This document shows positions 9,541 to 18,424 of a stretch of DNA of 47,500 bases, piece after piece. Origin of the DNA: Paenibacillus polygoni (GTDB taxonomy: Bacteria; Bacillota; Bacilli; Paenibacillales; Paenibacillaceae); the NCBI RefSeq assembly GCF_030263935.1, contig NZ_CP127162.1, positions 147,501-195,000 on the forward strand, read 5' to 3'. A program made the translations under genes and the position numbers. The notes under the pieces are model-generated. The model saw nothing but the letters and a program-made list of their open reading frames with translations. It was not told the origin of the DNA and did not search any database. Each line of letters begins with the position of its first letter. Position 1 is the first letter of the stretch.

Positions 9541-9588
9541 GAATATAGCAAATCAATATAGAAGAGTGATTGAAGGGTGGAGAACCAG

Positions 9589-10206
9589 ATGGCAAATGAT
9601 GCACAGCAATTTCTTAATGATGGACGCGGGGCGAAAGTCAGCCGGAGAACGAATGAAACGGATATTCAGCTTAGTCTTGGTGTAGATGGAAGCGGTCGTA
9701 CTGAGATCGAGACCGACGTTCCTTTTTTAAATCATATGCTTGATCTGTTTACGAAACATGGACAATTCGACCTTCAGGTAAAGGCGAAAGGTGACATAGA
9801 AATAGATGATCATCACACGGTTGAGGATATCGGAATTTGTCTTGGCCAGACACTTCTAGAAGCTTTGGGTGACAAAAAAGGGATCAAACGTTATGCAAGT
9901 GTATTTGTTCCTATGGATGAAGCATTGGCACAGGTCGTCATTGATATCAGCAACCGGCCTCACTTTGAATACCGGGCTGATTATCCGTCTCAGCAGGTAG
10001 GAAGCTTCTCGACGGAACTTGTCCAAGAGTTCTTATGGAAATTCGCACTGGAAGCGCGTATTACGCTGCACGTGATTGTTCACTACGGACAAAACACACA
10101 CCATATGATCGAGGCTATTTTTAAAGCGCTCGGCAGAGCAATCGATGAAGCAACACTCGTTGACCCGCGTGTTACGGGAGTTCCATCTACGAAGGGAGTG
10201 CTCTAG
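9589..10206 (+). CDS. hisB: Imidazoleglycerol-phosphate dehydratase
   Basis: It dehydrates imidazole glycerol phosphate to imidazole acetol phosphate. The 205-residue protein has both metal-binding signatures, DHHTVED (74-80) and HHMIE (171-175), and is the monofunctional type without a fused phosphatase; the separate phosphatase is HisJ at 13,159. An in-frame GTG at 9577 is possible, but it sits inside the GAAGGGTGGAG Shine-Dalgarno sequence, which serves the ATG at 9589 better. hisH begins 3 bp after its stop. Confidence 0.96.
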   Translation: MANDAQQFLNDGRGAKVSRRTNETDIQLSLGVDGSGRTEIETDVPFLNHMLDLFTKHGQFDLQVKAKGDIEIDDHHTVEDIGICLGQTLLEALGDKKGIKRYASVFVPMDEALAQVVIDISNRPHFEYRADYPSQQVGSFSTELVQEFLWKFALEARITLHVIVHYGQNTHHMIEAIFKALGRAIDEATLVDPRVTGVPSTKGVL

Positions 10207-10209
10207 TCT

Positions 10210-10833
10210 ATGACCATTGCCATTGTCGACTATGGGATGGGAAATCTTCATAGTGTAAGCAAGGCGATCGAACGGCTTGGCTATGAAGCACAAGTAACGG
10301 GTAAGAGAGAAGAAATTATGGAAGCATCGGGTGTGGTATTACCAGGAGTAGGAGCTTTCGGCGATGCTATGCAGCACCTAAGAGAAACGGAGCTTGATAA
10401 AGTGATGCGAGAGGTCCAGGAGAAAGAGGTTCCGCTCCTTGGCATATGTCTTGGCATGCAGCTGTTATTTAGCAGCAGTGAGGAACATGGGCGTCATGAA
10501 GGGCTGAATATTATACCGGGGCGGGTAGTACGGTTTGAAGACCGTTCTTCATACAAAGTGCCGCATATGGGTTGGAATGAGCTTCAGTTTATACAGCAAG
10601 ACAATCCACTATTTCAGGATCTGACGGAAGGTCACGTCTATTTTGTGCACTCCTATCATGTCGAACCAGAGGATAATGCGGACCTGCTTGCGGTAACTGA
10701 TTATGGATTTCCTGTTACAGCAATTGCCGGCAGAGGTTCAGTATATGGAATGCAGTTTCATCCAGAGAAGAGCGGAGAGCTCGGTATGCAGCTTCTGAAG
10801 AACTTTTTAAAACTAGCGGAGTCTAGTAATTAA
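10210..10833 (+). CDS. hisH: Imidazole glycerol phosphate synthase, glutaminase subunit
   Basis: A class I glutamine amidotransferase that supplies ammonia to HisF through the HisHF complex. The catalytic triad is visible: C80 in LLGICLGMQ, H184 and E186 in FHPEKS. The length of 207 residues is usual. Its ribosome-binding site AAGGGAG lies inside the end of hisB, so translation of the two is probably coupled. Confidence 0.97.
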   Translation: MTIAIVDYGMGNLHSVSKAIERLGYEAQVTGKREEIMEASGVVLPGVGAFGDAMQHLRETELDKVMREVQEKEVPLLGICLGMQLLFSSSEEHGRHEGLNIIPGRVVRFEDRSSYKVPHMGWNELQFIQQDNPLFQDLTEGHVYFVHSYHVEPEDNADLLAVTDYGFPVTAIAGRGSVYGMQFHPEKSGELGMQLLKNFLKLAESSN

Positions 10834-10862
10834 TCTGGAACATTTATAAGGGGGCCTATGCG

Positions 10863-11618
10863 ATGACAGCATTCATGATTTACCCGGCAATTGATATTAG
10901 AGGCGGAAAATGTGTACGCCTTGTTCAGGGGGATTACAACCAGGAAACCGTGTATCATGACAGTCCTGTAGAGGCAGCAAAAGCTTGGGAAGATCAAGGC
11001 GGGTCGTTCATCCATTTAGTGGATCTCGATGGAGCTAAAGCAGGGTCGCCCGTTAACATCGAAGTCATCGGACAGATTGCATCGGCGGTTCAAGTACCTG
11101 TTCAGGTAGGCGGGGGAATTCGCAAAATAGAGGACGTTAAGAAACTGCTCGATCTGGGCGTTGCAAGACTCATTCTAGGCACTGCAGCTATTGAGGATCG
11201 GCAGTTTACGGAGCAAGTGCTTGGTACATATGGTGATAAAGTAGCCATTGGTATTGATGCGAGAAATGGTTATGTGGCAACTCGCGGCTGGCTCGAGACA
11301 TCAGAAGTGAAAGCAGAGATCCTTGCAAAAGAACTTGCCATTTACGGAGCGCAGACTTTTATTTTCACGGATATTTCGAGAGACGGCATGATGCAAGGAC
11401 CTAATGTGGAGGCCATTGTTGCACTAGCGGCAGCTAGCGGCCAAAAGGTCATTGCTTCTGGCGGTGTAAGCACGATGGAGGATCTTGTAAAACTGCACAG
11501 ACACCGGGAAGATGGGGTAAGCGGAGCAATTATCGGTAAAGCATTATACACAGGAGCGATTGACCTAAGACAGGCGGTTGAAACTGTAGAGAATAGGGGC
11601 GTTACTGATTTGAAATAA
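10863..11618 (+). CDS. hisA: Phosphoribosylformimino-5-aminoimidazole carboxamide ribotide isomerase
   Basis: A TIM-barrel isomerase that opens the ribose ring of ProFAR, fourth step of the pathway. Catalytic aspartates D11 (PAIDIRGGKCVRL) and D132 (GIDARNG) and the phosphate-binding VGGGIR (82-87) are present. The start at 10863 follows AAGGGGGCC; an in-frame ATG four codons later is a less likely alternative. It is the half-barrel-duplicated relative of HisF encoded next. Confidence 0.96.
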   Translation: MTAFMIYPAIDIRGGKCVRLVQGDYNQETVYHDSPVEAAKAWEDQGGSFIHLVDLDGAKAGSPVNIEVIGQIASAVQVPVQVGGGIRKIEDVKKLLDLGVARLILGTAAIEDRQFTEQVLGTYGDKVAIGIDARNGYVATRGWLETSEVKAEILAKELAIYGAQTFIFTDISRDGMMQGPNVEAIVALAAASGQKVIASGGVSTMEDLVKLHRHREDGVSGAIIGKALYTGAIDLRQAVETVENRGVTDLK

Positions 11619-11686
11619 ATTCAAGTCGCGGCTAAATAAAGTCTTTGCTAGAAAGTAAAGAAAATAAGCTGAAAAGAGGTTGGATG

Positions 11687-12445
11687 ATGCTAGCTAAACG
11701 AATTATTCCTTGCCTTGATGTAAAGGACGGCAGAGTGGTCAAAGGTGTGAATTTCGTAAATCTGCGTGACGCGGGAGACCCCGTAGAGCTGGCTGCCTTG
11801 TATGATCGTGAAGGTGCGGACGAGATTGTGTTTCTTGATATATCAGCATCTGTAGAAGGACGACAGACAATGGTAGAAGTTGTACGTCAGACGGCTGGTG
11901 AGATTGCAATCCCTTTTACGGTAGGCGGGGGCATTAAGCATGTTGATGATATGAAGACAATCCTTCGTGCAGGTGCCGATAAAATCGGAATCAATACAGC
12001 GGCTGTTCTGAATCCATCTTTAATTAAAGAAGGTGCGCTCAGGTTTGGCTCGCAATGCATCGTGCTTGCTGTAGATGCCAAATGGAATGATGAATTTGGT
12101 GAATGGGAAGTGTACACACACGGCGGCCGTAAGCCTACTGGGATTAGGACACTTGAGTGGGTGAAGCAGGCAGAGAAGCTCGGAGCAGGTGAACTGCTGC
12201 TTACAAGTATGGATGCCGATGGAACAAAGAATGGTTTTGATATTCGTCTGACGTCCGCTGTTAGTGATGCAGTAGGCATTCCCGTGATCGCTTCGGGAGG
12301 AGCAGGGAAAGAGGATGATTTTGAGGAAGTGTTTACAGCAGGAAAAGCGGATGCAGGACTTGCTGCAACGATTTTTCACTATAAAGAAATTGCAATTCCT
12401 CATCTAAAACAACATTTGAAAGCCAAAGGGGTGGAGATTCGATGA
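11687..12445 (+). CDS. hisF: Imidazole glycerol phosphate synthase, cyclase subunit
   Basis: It forms imidazole glycerol phosphate and AICAR from PRFAR and ammonia from HisH. The frame extends upstream to a TTG at 11645, but AGAGG at 11675-11679 and the family N-terminus [12 protein letters not shown] fix the start at 11687, giving 252 residues. D11 and D130, the two catalytic aspartates, are present. Its stop overlaps the start of hisIE by four bases (ATGA), indicating translational coupling. Confidence 0.96.
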   Translation: MLAKRIIPCLDVKDGRVVKGVNFVNLRDAGDPVELAALYDREGADEIVFLDISASVEGRQTMVEVVRQTAGEIAIPFTVGGGIKHVDDMKTILRAGADKIGINTAAVLNPSLIKEGALRFGSQCIVLAVDAKWNDEFGEWEVYTHGGRKPTGIRTLEWVKQAEKLGAGELLLTSMDADGTKNGFDIRLTSAVSDAVGIPVIASGGAGKEDDFEEVFTAGKADAGLAATIFHYKEIAIPHLKQHLKAKGVEIR

Positions 12446-13140
12446 GCAATCAATTAAAAGATCAGCTATCACTGGGACAGGTAACCGAATATATCAGGTG
12501 GAATGATCAAGGGCTCGTCCCTGCCGTAATCCAAGATGCTGATTCTAGGGCCGTTTTGATGCTGGCCTATATGAATCAGGAATCCCTGAAAAAATCTTTA
12601 ACTACGGGAGAAACTTGGTTCTGGTCACGTTCGAGAAATGAACTCTGGCATAAGGGAGCTACCTCTGGGAACGTACAATCCATTGTTTCTGTAAAATACG
12701 ACTGTGATGGCGATACCCTATTGTTTTTGGTTAAACCGAAGGGTCCGGCGTGCCATACAGGTGAAACGACTTGTTTCTACCGTGAGATTCATGGTGTTCA
12801 TACAGGGGAAGCGGAAAGTAAGCCTTCTATATACACAAGTCATCGCTTTGATGTGCTCGCAGAGCTTGAGTCGGTGATTGCCGAACGTGAAAGAGACCGC
12901 CCTGAAGGTGCATATACCACGTACCTGTTCGACAAAGGGGTAGACAAGATTTTGAAAAAAATTGGTGAAGAAGCATCAGAGACGATTATTGCAGCAAAGA
13001 ACAAAGATAATGAGGAACTGAAGCTTGAGGTTAGTGACTTGATCTATCATTTGTTGGTTTTGTTGCAAGAACGCAAACTACCTTTGGACCAAGTGTTAAA
13101 AGAACTCAGTCTGCGTCACGAGCGTCCGCGCCGCGATTAG
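12442..13140 (+). CDS. hisIE: Bifunctional phosphoribosyl-AMP cyclohydrolase / phosphoribosyl-ATP pyrophosphatase
   Basis: This 232-residue fusion carries steps two and three of histidine synthesis. The N-terminal cyclohydrolase domain (about 10-120) has the zinc and magnesium site: DCDGD (87-91), C104 and C111. The C-terminal pyrophosphohydrolase domain (about 137-232) has the MazG-like GEEASE (175-180) and the acidic EVSDL (196-200). In Bacillus the same fusion is called hisI. It overlaps hisF by 4 bp and precedes hisJ by 18 bp. Confidence 0.96.
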   Translation: MSNQLKDQLSLGQVTEYIRWNDQGLVPAVIQDADSRAVLMLAYMNQESLKKSLTTGETWFWSRSRNELWHKGATSGNVQSIVSVKYDCDGDTLLFLVKPKGPACHTGETTCFYREIHGVHTGEAESKPSIYTSHRFDVLAELESVIAERERDRPEGAYTTYLFDKGVDKILKKIGEEASETIIAAKNKDNEELKLEVSDLIYHLLVLLQERKLPLDQVLKELSLRHERPRRD

Positions 13141-13158
13141 AGTAAGGGAGGAATACTC

Positions 13159-13977
13159 ATGTTAATTGATTATCATACCCATCATGCCAGATGCGGACAT
13201 GCGGTAGGAGACCTGGAGTCATATGTTACACAGGCCGTCAAACTTGGATACAATGAGATTGGTTTGTCAGATCATATGCCTCTACTCCACGTTAATCCAG
13301 CTGAGTATTATCCTGAGATGGCGATGCCTATAGAAGAGCTGCCAAGATACATTGAGGAATGTCTTTATCTAAGAGATAAGTATAAGAATGACATTGAGGT
13401 ACGTGTTGGTCTCGAAGGAGACTACATTGAAGGTTATGAAAAAGAGATCGAAGAGATCATCTCAGCCTATCCTTTTGACTATGTCATTGGATCTGTTCAC
13501 TTTCTGAAAGAATGGGATATTACCGATCACAGACAGGTCCACCACTGGGAAGGAAAAGATGTGCTCGAAGTTTACGAATTGTATTACGATGCTGTTCAAA
13601 AAGCCGCAAAAAGCGGACTCTATGATTTTCTTGGACACATTGATGCGATCAAACGATTTACATATAAGCCTAAGCAAGAAGAGCAGGAAGCTTGGTATGC
13701 GCTAGAACGCGAAACCCTAGAGGTAATTGCTGAATGCGGAATTCCAATTGAGCTGAATGCCTCAGGCTTATCGAAGCCGTGTGCGGAAATGTTTCCTAGT
13801 GAGCGCATGTTAAAGCAGGCCTATCAGCTGGGGATACCGGTAACGGTTGGTTCGGATGCCCATGATCCGTTGAAAGTAGGAGAGAATGTAGATCGTGCCA
13901 GGAACATTTTAAAAGAGATTGGGTATACCGAACTTGCTACCTTTAAAGAGAGAAAGCGCTTTATGGTCTCTTTGTAA
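13159..13977 (+). CDS. hisJ: Histidinol-phosphatase, PHP family
   Basis: It hydrolyses histidinol phosphate to histidinol and supplies the activity missing from monofunctional HisB. The 272-residue protein has the PHP metal-site motifs: DYHTHHARCGHA at the N-terminus (H6, H8), GSVHFL near 111-116, GHID near 156 and GSDAHDP near 230. AGGGAGGA precedes the ATG. This completes the operon; only the transaminase HisC is not encoded in the window. No strong terminator follows, so reading through to prs is possible. Confidence 0.94.
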   Translation: MLIDYHTHHARCGHAVGDLESYVTQAVKLGYNEIGLSDHMPLLHVNPAEYYPEMAMPIEELPRYIEECLYLRDKYKNDIEVRVGLEGDYIEGYEKEIEEIISAYPFDYVIGSVHFLKEWDITDHRQVHHWEGKDVLEVYELYYDAVQKAAKSGLYDFLGHIDAIKRFTYKPKQEEQEAWYALERETLEVIAECGIPIELNASGLSKPCAEMFPSERMLKQAYQLGIPVTVGSDAHDPLKVGENVDRARNILKEIGYTELATFKERKRFMVSL

Positions 13978-13999
13978 TCTCTAACAAGCGTAGTATAAT
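13972..13999 (+). promoter_or_regulatory. Candidate promoter for prs
   Basis: TTGTAA (13972-13977, overlapping the hisJ stop) and TATAAT (13994-13999) are 16 bp apart. If used, prs has a leader of about 110 nt that contains a small hairpin. Confidence 0.5.
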
Positions 14000-14041
14000 A
14001 AAGGAAAAACATCCTGTTTTTCTATATATAAAGCATCCTAT

Positions 14042-14056
14042 GGTTCATTGTGAACC
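14042..14056. other. Inverted repeat in the prs leader
   Basis: GGTTCA and TGAACC are perfect 6-bp arms around a TTG loop. No T-run follows, so it is not a terminator; it could be an operator or a leader hairpin. Confidence 0.45.
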
Positions 14057-14114
14057 GTGTACTTTCGAGATTGCGGGACTGTAATGTTAAAAATAAGTTC
14101 TTCAGGAGGCATGT

Positions 14115-15062
14115 ATGCAGCACTCTCTCCGTATTTTTTCGGGATCATCCAATCCTCAACTGGTACAAAATATATGCCAGAAGTTAGGGGTAGAGCAGGG
14201 TAAAATCAAAATATCCCGCTTCAAGAGCGGGGAGATTTACGTGCACTATGAGGAAACGATTCGGAATTGTGATGTTTTTCTTGTGCAGTCTTTATCAAGA
14301 CCAATCAATGAGTTACTAGTTGAACTGCTTGTCATGATTGATGCAGCTAAACGTGCTTCTGCCCGAACAGTCAATATTATCCTGCCTTATTACGGTTATG
14401 CGAGACAGGAGAGAAAGTCTGCTCCAAGAGAGCCCATTTCTGCAAAGTTGCTGGCTGATGTACTCACAACAGCAGGAGCAAACCGGATTGTAACCATTGA
14501 TCTTCATGCAGCTGCAATTCAAGGTTTTTTTAATATCCCGGTTGATCATCTTACTGCGCTGGATTTAATTAGTGATTATCTTAAAAGCAAAAACATTGAT
14601 AAACCTGTCATTGTATCGCCTGATGCGGGAAGAGCATCGATGGCAGAGAAACTGGCAAGCAGGCTCGATTCCCCGTTTGCAATCATGATTAAGAAGCGTC
14701 CAGCTCATAATGAGTCTGTCATTACTCATGTGATCGGGGATGTCGACGGCAGAACTCCTATTATTATTGAAGATTTAATTGATACAGGAACGACGATTGT
14801 TAACGTAGTGGAAGGGCTTAAAGAGAGAAATGCATATCCAGCGATTGTTTGCGCAACGCATGGACTTTTTTCAGGATCGGCACTAGAAAAACTCTCTCAC
14901 CCACATATTGAGGAAGTGATTGTCACGGATTCTATTGAACTTCCGCCTTCGGGTCCACCTTGTTTTACCGTCTTATCGGTTGCTCCTATGCTGGCAAGGG
15001 CAATCCGTATCATTTTGGATGGCGGTTCTATTGCTACATTATTCAAAGATGCAGGTATCTAA
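14115..15062 (+). CDS. prs: Ribose-phosphate pyrophosphokinase, divergent paralogue
   Basis: The 315-residue protein makes PRPP from ribose 5-phosphate and ATP; PRPP is the co-substrate of HisG. It has the flexible-loop motif YYGYARQERK, and the catalytic lysine and arginine of the KKRP segment (about 193-196) are kept. The PRPP loop reads EDLIDTGTT instead of the common DDIIDTAGT, and the ribose-phosphate region reads SPDAGRA where most class I enzymes have SPDHGG. These differences suggest a second, specialised copy; the housekeeping prs in Bacillus lies beside glmU, not here. Its place after the his operon suggests it feeds histidine synthesis. GGAGG precedes the ATG. Confidence 0.88.
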   Translation: MQHSLRIFSGSSNPQLVQNICQKLGVEQGKIKISRFKSGEIYVHYEETIRNCDVFLVQSLSRPINELLVELLVMIDAAKRASARTVNIILPYYGYARQERKSAPREPISAKLLADVLTTAGANRIVTIDLHAAAIQGFFNIPVDHLTALDLISDYLKSKNIDKPVIVSPDAGRASMAEKLASRLDSPFAIMIKKRPAHNESVITHVIGDVDGRTPIIIEDLIDTGTTIVNVVEGLKERNAYPAIVCATHGLFSGSALEKLSHPHIEEVIVTDSIELPPSGPPCFTVLSVAPMLARAIRIILDGGSIATLFKDAGI

Positions 15063-15084
15063 GGACGACGAATAAAAGATTCAG

Positions 15085-15109
15085 CAAGGTTCTTCAGCGA
15101 AGAGCCTTG
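15085..15109 (+). terminator. Weak terminator-like hairpin after prs
   Basis: Arms CAAGGTTCTT and AAGAGCCTTG pair with one G-U and a 5-base loop. The run after it is short in T, so termination may be partial. Confidence 0.4.
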
Positions 15110-15228
15110 TTTGCGTTGGGCCTGGCAAGGTTAGCAGGCTGACCGTAAAGGGTAATAAGTAGGTAGAAGACACCAAGTACCGCGGGAGTTTCTCATAAAA
15201 CGTGTACATCCCCTTTATAGAATGGGGA

Positions 15229-15344
15229 AATCAATTTCATAACTCATTAAAACGATAAATTTGTAACTATATATAGACAAATAGAACCATTTTGATCTAT
15301 ATATACTACTGACTAAAGCAACGAAAGGTATTATGAAATTGATT
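15229..15344. repeat. 116-bp element bounded by perfect 14-bp inverted repeats
   Basis: AATCAATTTCATAA at 15229-15242 is the exact reverse complement of 15331-15344. Inside are two further partly matching inverted segments containing CTATATATA. No target-site duplication is visible at the ends. Confidence 0.55.
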
Positions 15345-15406
15345 CAGTGAAGTAAATTTTTCATCCGTTGTATAGTTCTGCAATACGAGAAGAGTCCTTC
15401 AGATTA

Positions 15407-15415
15407 TGTTATACT
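15407..15415 (+). promoter_or_regulatory. Extended -10 promoter before the TPR gene
   Basis: TG at 15407-15408 followed by one base and TATACT (15410-15415) forms an extended -10 element. The -35 region is poor. Confidence 0.45.
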
Positions 15416-15450
15416 GGAGAGTATGAAATCGTATGATATAAGGAGGTGCC

Positions 15451-17250
15451 TTGGCACGTATGAAGGGCAAACCGCAGCGGACTGATCGCTCTCTTGTCAA
15501 TGTTGTACCGATTCAACTGGACGCTTCTTTTTTCTTTGAAAGAGCTGTCCGCTCGCTGGATCGCAATCATTATGACAAGGCATTAAAATATTTTAGTAAA
15601 GCAGCTGAATATGAACCGGAAAACCCGGTCAATCATTGTAATGTGGCAGGTATTCTGTCCGAGATGGGAGATTATGCCCGCTCTAATGAAATTTTGAACC
15701 ATGTGCTCACTGAAGTCGATCCCTCCATGATGGAGTGTTATTTCTATATGGCGAATAACTACGCGAACATGGAACAGTTTGAAGCCGCAGAAGAAGCAAT
15801 TGTTACTTATTTGGAAGAGGATGAACAAGGGCAGTTTCTGGATGAGGCGGAAGAAATGTTAGATCTTCTGTTCTATGAACTGGGCCGGAAGGCTCCGGTG
15901 AGACGAATTAAAGCTAGAGAAGGGATCGCAGAGCATGATTATGCTCGCAGCCTGCTGGAGGAAGGGAAGTTTGCTCAGGCAGCAGAAATGCTGGAGAGTA
16001 TTACAAGAGATCAGCCTGATTTCACAGCTGCACGCAATAATCTTGCCTTAGCCTATTACTATATGGGAAGATTCGCAAAAGCGAAGGATACCATCTTTGA
16101 ATTGTTAGCAATGGAGCCGGGCAATCTGCACGGTCTATGTAATCTTGCTATTTTCTATCAAAATGAAGGTAATAAAGAACAGGTAGAAGCACTGATAAAG
16201 CAACTGCAGACTCTCGTTCCTTTCGAGCAAGAGCATGTCTTTAAATTAGGAACGACGATGGGTATTCTGGGAGAACATGAAGCAGCGTATGCTCACTTCC
16301 GCAGACTACTTAAGAATAAAGAAACTGCAAGCGACCCTTCGCTTGTTCATTATGCTGCAGTGGCAGCATGTAATACGAAGAGATACAAAGAAGCCGAGCG
16401 GCTATGGGGAATGGTGCAGGCACTCGATCCTGAATCAGAGGTCCCTAAGTTTTATATTTCCAGGCTGTCAGCACGGAAGGAAGATCAAGATTTTGGAACG
16501 GTAAGTTACCATTATCATTTGCCGTTTGAGGAACAATTTCGACTGTGGGAAAAATACGGGGCGAGTATTCCAGAAGATATCAAGAATGATCCACTCATTC
16601 GTTCTTCTTTCTTCTGGGCGCTGCATCATGGTGATGATACGAGTAAAGCCCAAGTCATCAGTGCACTGCGTCATATTGGTGACTATGAAGTATACCAGGC
16701 ACTTACTGATTTCCTAGAACAACCAGCTGAGACTACGGAGCTCAAAGAGCTGGCTTTTTCCGTACTGCGTGAGATCGGGGAACCGGAGATGCTTTTGAAG
16801 GAGCAGAGTCAGAATAGCAATTTACGTTCTGCCGATTCTAGTTCAGCAGGTGAAGAGTTATTTATACCGGATAAGCAACATAATGAAGCAGCAGGGCCAT
16901 CCCAATACGAGCAGCTGGATGATAAACAACAAGCGGTCTTAAATAAAGTGCTCGAGAAGATGGACCAGCAACCTGATATTTTGCGTAAGGGAGTTCAGTA
17001 TTTATGGGCAGACTATTTGAAGCAAGTTGCTCCAGAATTGCCATCGATCTCTCTCATTGAAGGATGGTCCGCTGCACTCGAATATCTCACTGTCAAATCA
17101 GCAGGCAAGGAAGTTACCTATAAGGAAGTGGCTGGCCATTATGGCATTTCAGCTTCCACGGTAAGCAGGTACGCTAAGCAAATTGATCTAGTGTGTAATT
17201 CTACACATTTGTTAAAGCCCGTATTTGGGTCTTTATCGGAGAAGCTGTAG
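15451..17250 (+). CDS. yvcD: TPR-repeat protein with C-terminal helix-turn-helix (YvcD-like)
   Basis: This 599-residue protein consists mainly of tetratricopeptide repeats. Clear units lie near residues 32-80 (YDKALKYFSKAAEYEPENPV region), about 165-235 and 250-320. The last 45 residues contain a helix-turn-helix, VTYKEVAGHYGISASTVSRY (about 555-574), so it may bind DNA or resemble a DNA-binding domain used for protein contact. The function is not known. Its position before trxB matches yvcD of Bacillus, which is the basis for the symbol. The TTG at 15451 stands close to AAGGAGGTG (15440-15448); an in-frame ATG at 15460 is an equally possible start. Confidence 0.78.
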   Translation: MARMKGKPQRTDRSLVNVVPIQLDASFFFERAVRSLDRNHYDKALKYFSKAAEYEPENPVNHCNVAGILSEMGDYARSNEILNHVLTEVDPSMMECYFYMANNYANMEQFEAAEEAIVTYLEEDEQGQFLDEAEEMLDLLFYELGRKAPVRRIKAREGIAEHDYARSLLEEGKFAQAAEMLESITRDQPDFTAARNNLALAYYYMGRFAKAKDTIFELLAMEPGNLHGLCNLAIFYQNEGNKEQVEALIKQLQTLVPFEQEHVFKLGTTMGILGEHEAAYAHFRRLLKNKETASDPSLVHYAAVAACNTKRYKEAERLWGMVQALDPESEVPKFYISRLSARKEDQDFGTVSYHYHLPFEEQFRLWEKYGASIPEDIKNDPLIRSSFFWALHHGDDTSKAQVISALRHIGDYEVYQALTDFLEQPAETTELKELAFSVLREIGEPEMLLKEQSQNSNLRSADSSSAGEELFIPDKQHNEAAGPSQYEQLDDKQQAVLNKVLEKMDQQPDILRKGVQYLWADYLKQVAPELPSISLIEGWSAALEYLTVKSAGKEVTYKEVAGHYGISASTVSRYAKQIDLVCNSTHLLKPVFGSLSEKL

Positions 17251-17287
17251 TAGTAAACTTTATTTTGTAAAAGGGAGGTAACGATGT

Positions 17288-18253
17288 ATGACTCATTATA
17301 AATCCGTTATTATTGGCACAGGTCCGGCGGGACTTACTTCTGCAATATACTTGGCACGGGCTAACATGGATCCGCTCGTTATTGAAGGCATGGAGCCAGG
17401 AGGCCAGCTTACAACAACAACAGAAGTTGAAAATTTCCCTGGATTCCCTGAAGGGATTCTTGGTCCAGAGCTCATGGACAATATGCGTAAACAAGCAGAA
17501 CGCTTTGGAGCTCAGTTCAAAAATGGCTGGGTAGACAGCATTGATCTTGCTGAGCGTCCTTTCCGCATTAAAGTAGAAGGCCAAGAGGAAATCACCGCAG
17601 ATTCCGTTATTATTTCTACCGGAGCTTCTGCTAAATATTTAGGAATCCCAGGCGAAAAAGAAAATGTAGGGCGCGGCGTGAGCACTTGCGCAACCTGTGA
17701 TGGTTTCTTTTTCCGCAACAAAAAGATTGTTGTTGTTGGCGGGGGCGACTCTGCTATGGAGGAGGCAAACTTCTTGACCAGGTTTGCTTCAAGCGTAACT
17801 ATCGTACATCGCCGCGATCAATTGCGGGCCTCCAAAATCATGCAGGACCGTGCGAAAGGTAACGAAAAAATAAAATGGGCTTTAAATCGTTCCCCTCTTG
17901 AAGTCATTGCTGACGATCAGGGAGTAAAAGGCCTTAAAGTTCATAATAATGAAACAGGGCAGGATGAGCTGGTGGAAGCAGACGGCGTATTTATTGCGAT
18001 CGGGCATACACCGAATACAGCCTTTTTGCAGAATCAAATCACACTGGACGCAGGTGGATATATTGCTTGTAATCCAGGAACTACAGAAACGAATATCCCT
18101 GGTGTTTTTGCTTGTGGTGATGTGCAGGATACGAAATATCGTCAAGCCATAACAGCAGCAGGATCGGGTTGTATGGCTGCTATGGATTGTGAGAAGTACC
18201 TTGAGGGCAGCATGGCTCATGACTGGAGCGAAACATTGAACAACGAACAATAA
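17288..18253 (+). CDS. trxB: Thioredoxin reductase
   Basis: An FAD-dependent enzyme that passes electrons from NADPH to thioredoxin. The 321-residue protein has the FAD-binding GTGPAG (10-15), redox-active C134-A-T-C137, the NADPH-binding GGGDSA (151-156) and a C-terminal FAD-binding ACGDVQD. An ATG at 17284 lies in another frame and stops after a few codons, so 17288 is used, with GGGAGGTAA upstream. It follows the TPR gene by 37 bp, probably in one transcript, and is closed by a terminator. Confidence 0.97.
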   Translation: MTHYKSVIIGTGPAGLTSAIYLARANMDPLVIEGMEPGGQLTTTTEVENFPGFPEGILGPELMDNMRKQAERFGAQFKNGWVDSIDLAERPFRIKVEGQEEITADSVIISTGASAKYLGIPGEKENVGRGVSTCATCDGFFFRNKKIVVVGGGDSAMEEANFLTRFASSVTIVHRRDQLRASKIMQDRAKGNEKIKWALNRSPLEVIADDQGVKGLKVHNNETGQDELVEADGVFIAIGHTPNTAFLQNQITLDAGGYIACNPGTTETNIPGVFACGDVQDTKYRQAITAAGSGCMAAMDCEKYLEGSMAHDWSETLNNEQ

Positions 18254-18260
18254 TATGAAA

Positions 18261-18299
18261 AGCTGGCCGGGCACAAAAGGGTGTCCGGACGGCTTTTTT
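18261..18299 (+). terminator. Rho-independent terminator after trxB
   Basis: Fourteen-base arms at 18261-18274 and 18281-18294 pair with a few wobble or mismatched positions around an A-rich loop and run into seven T residues. Confidence 0.85.
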
Positions 18300-18347
18300 A
18301 CTTACATTGATTGGATAAGACTTGTGAGAAATGGAAGGGTATTCGTC

Positions 18348-18376
18348 TTGACCGGTCCCCTTCGTTCAATTATAGT
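18348..18376 (+). promoter_or_regulatory. SigA-type promoter of the glucokinase gene
   Basis: TTGACC (18348-18353) and TATAGT (18371-18376) are exactly 17 bp apart, 48 bp before the start codon. Confidence 0.75.
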
Positions 18377-18424
18377 GATAACGTATGAATAAATATTACA
18401 GATGATAAAGGTGGCTTGCTAGCA

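Larger units (their letters stand above)
15063..15450. other. 388-bp intergenic region with hairpins and a long inverted repeat
   Basis: No gene is visible. It holds an imperfect terminator-like hairpin at 15085-15109, then a GC-richer stretch to about 15190 with several small stems. After that comes an AT-rich segment bounded by 14-bp inverted repeats (15229-15242 and 15331-15344), and finally a promoter before the TPR gene. Confidence 0.7.

Noticed and set aside
15140..15220. T-box-like ACCGCGGGAG after prs
   Set aside because: Only the ACCGCG core matches the T-box; the preceding AGGGTGG is absent and the next gene is not an amino-acid gene.
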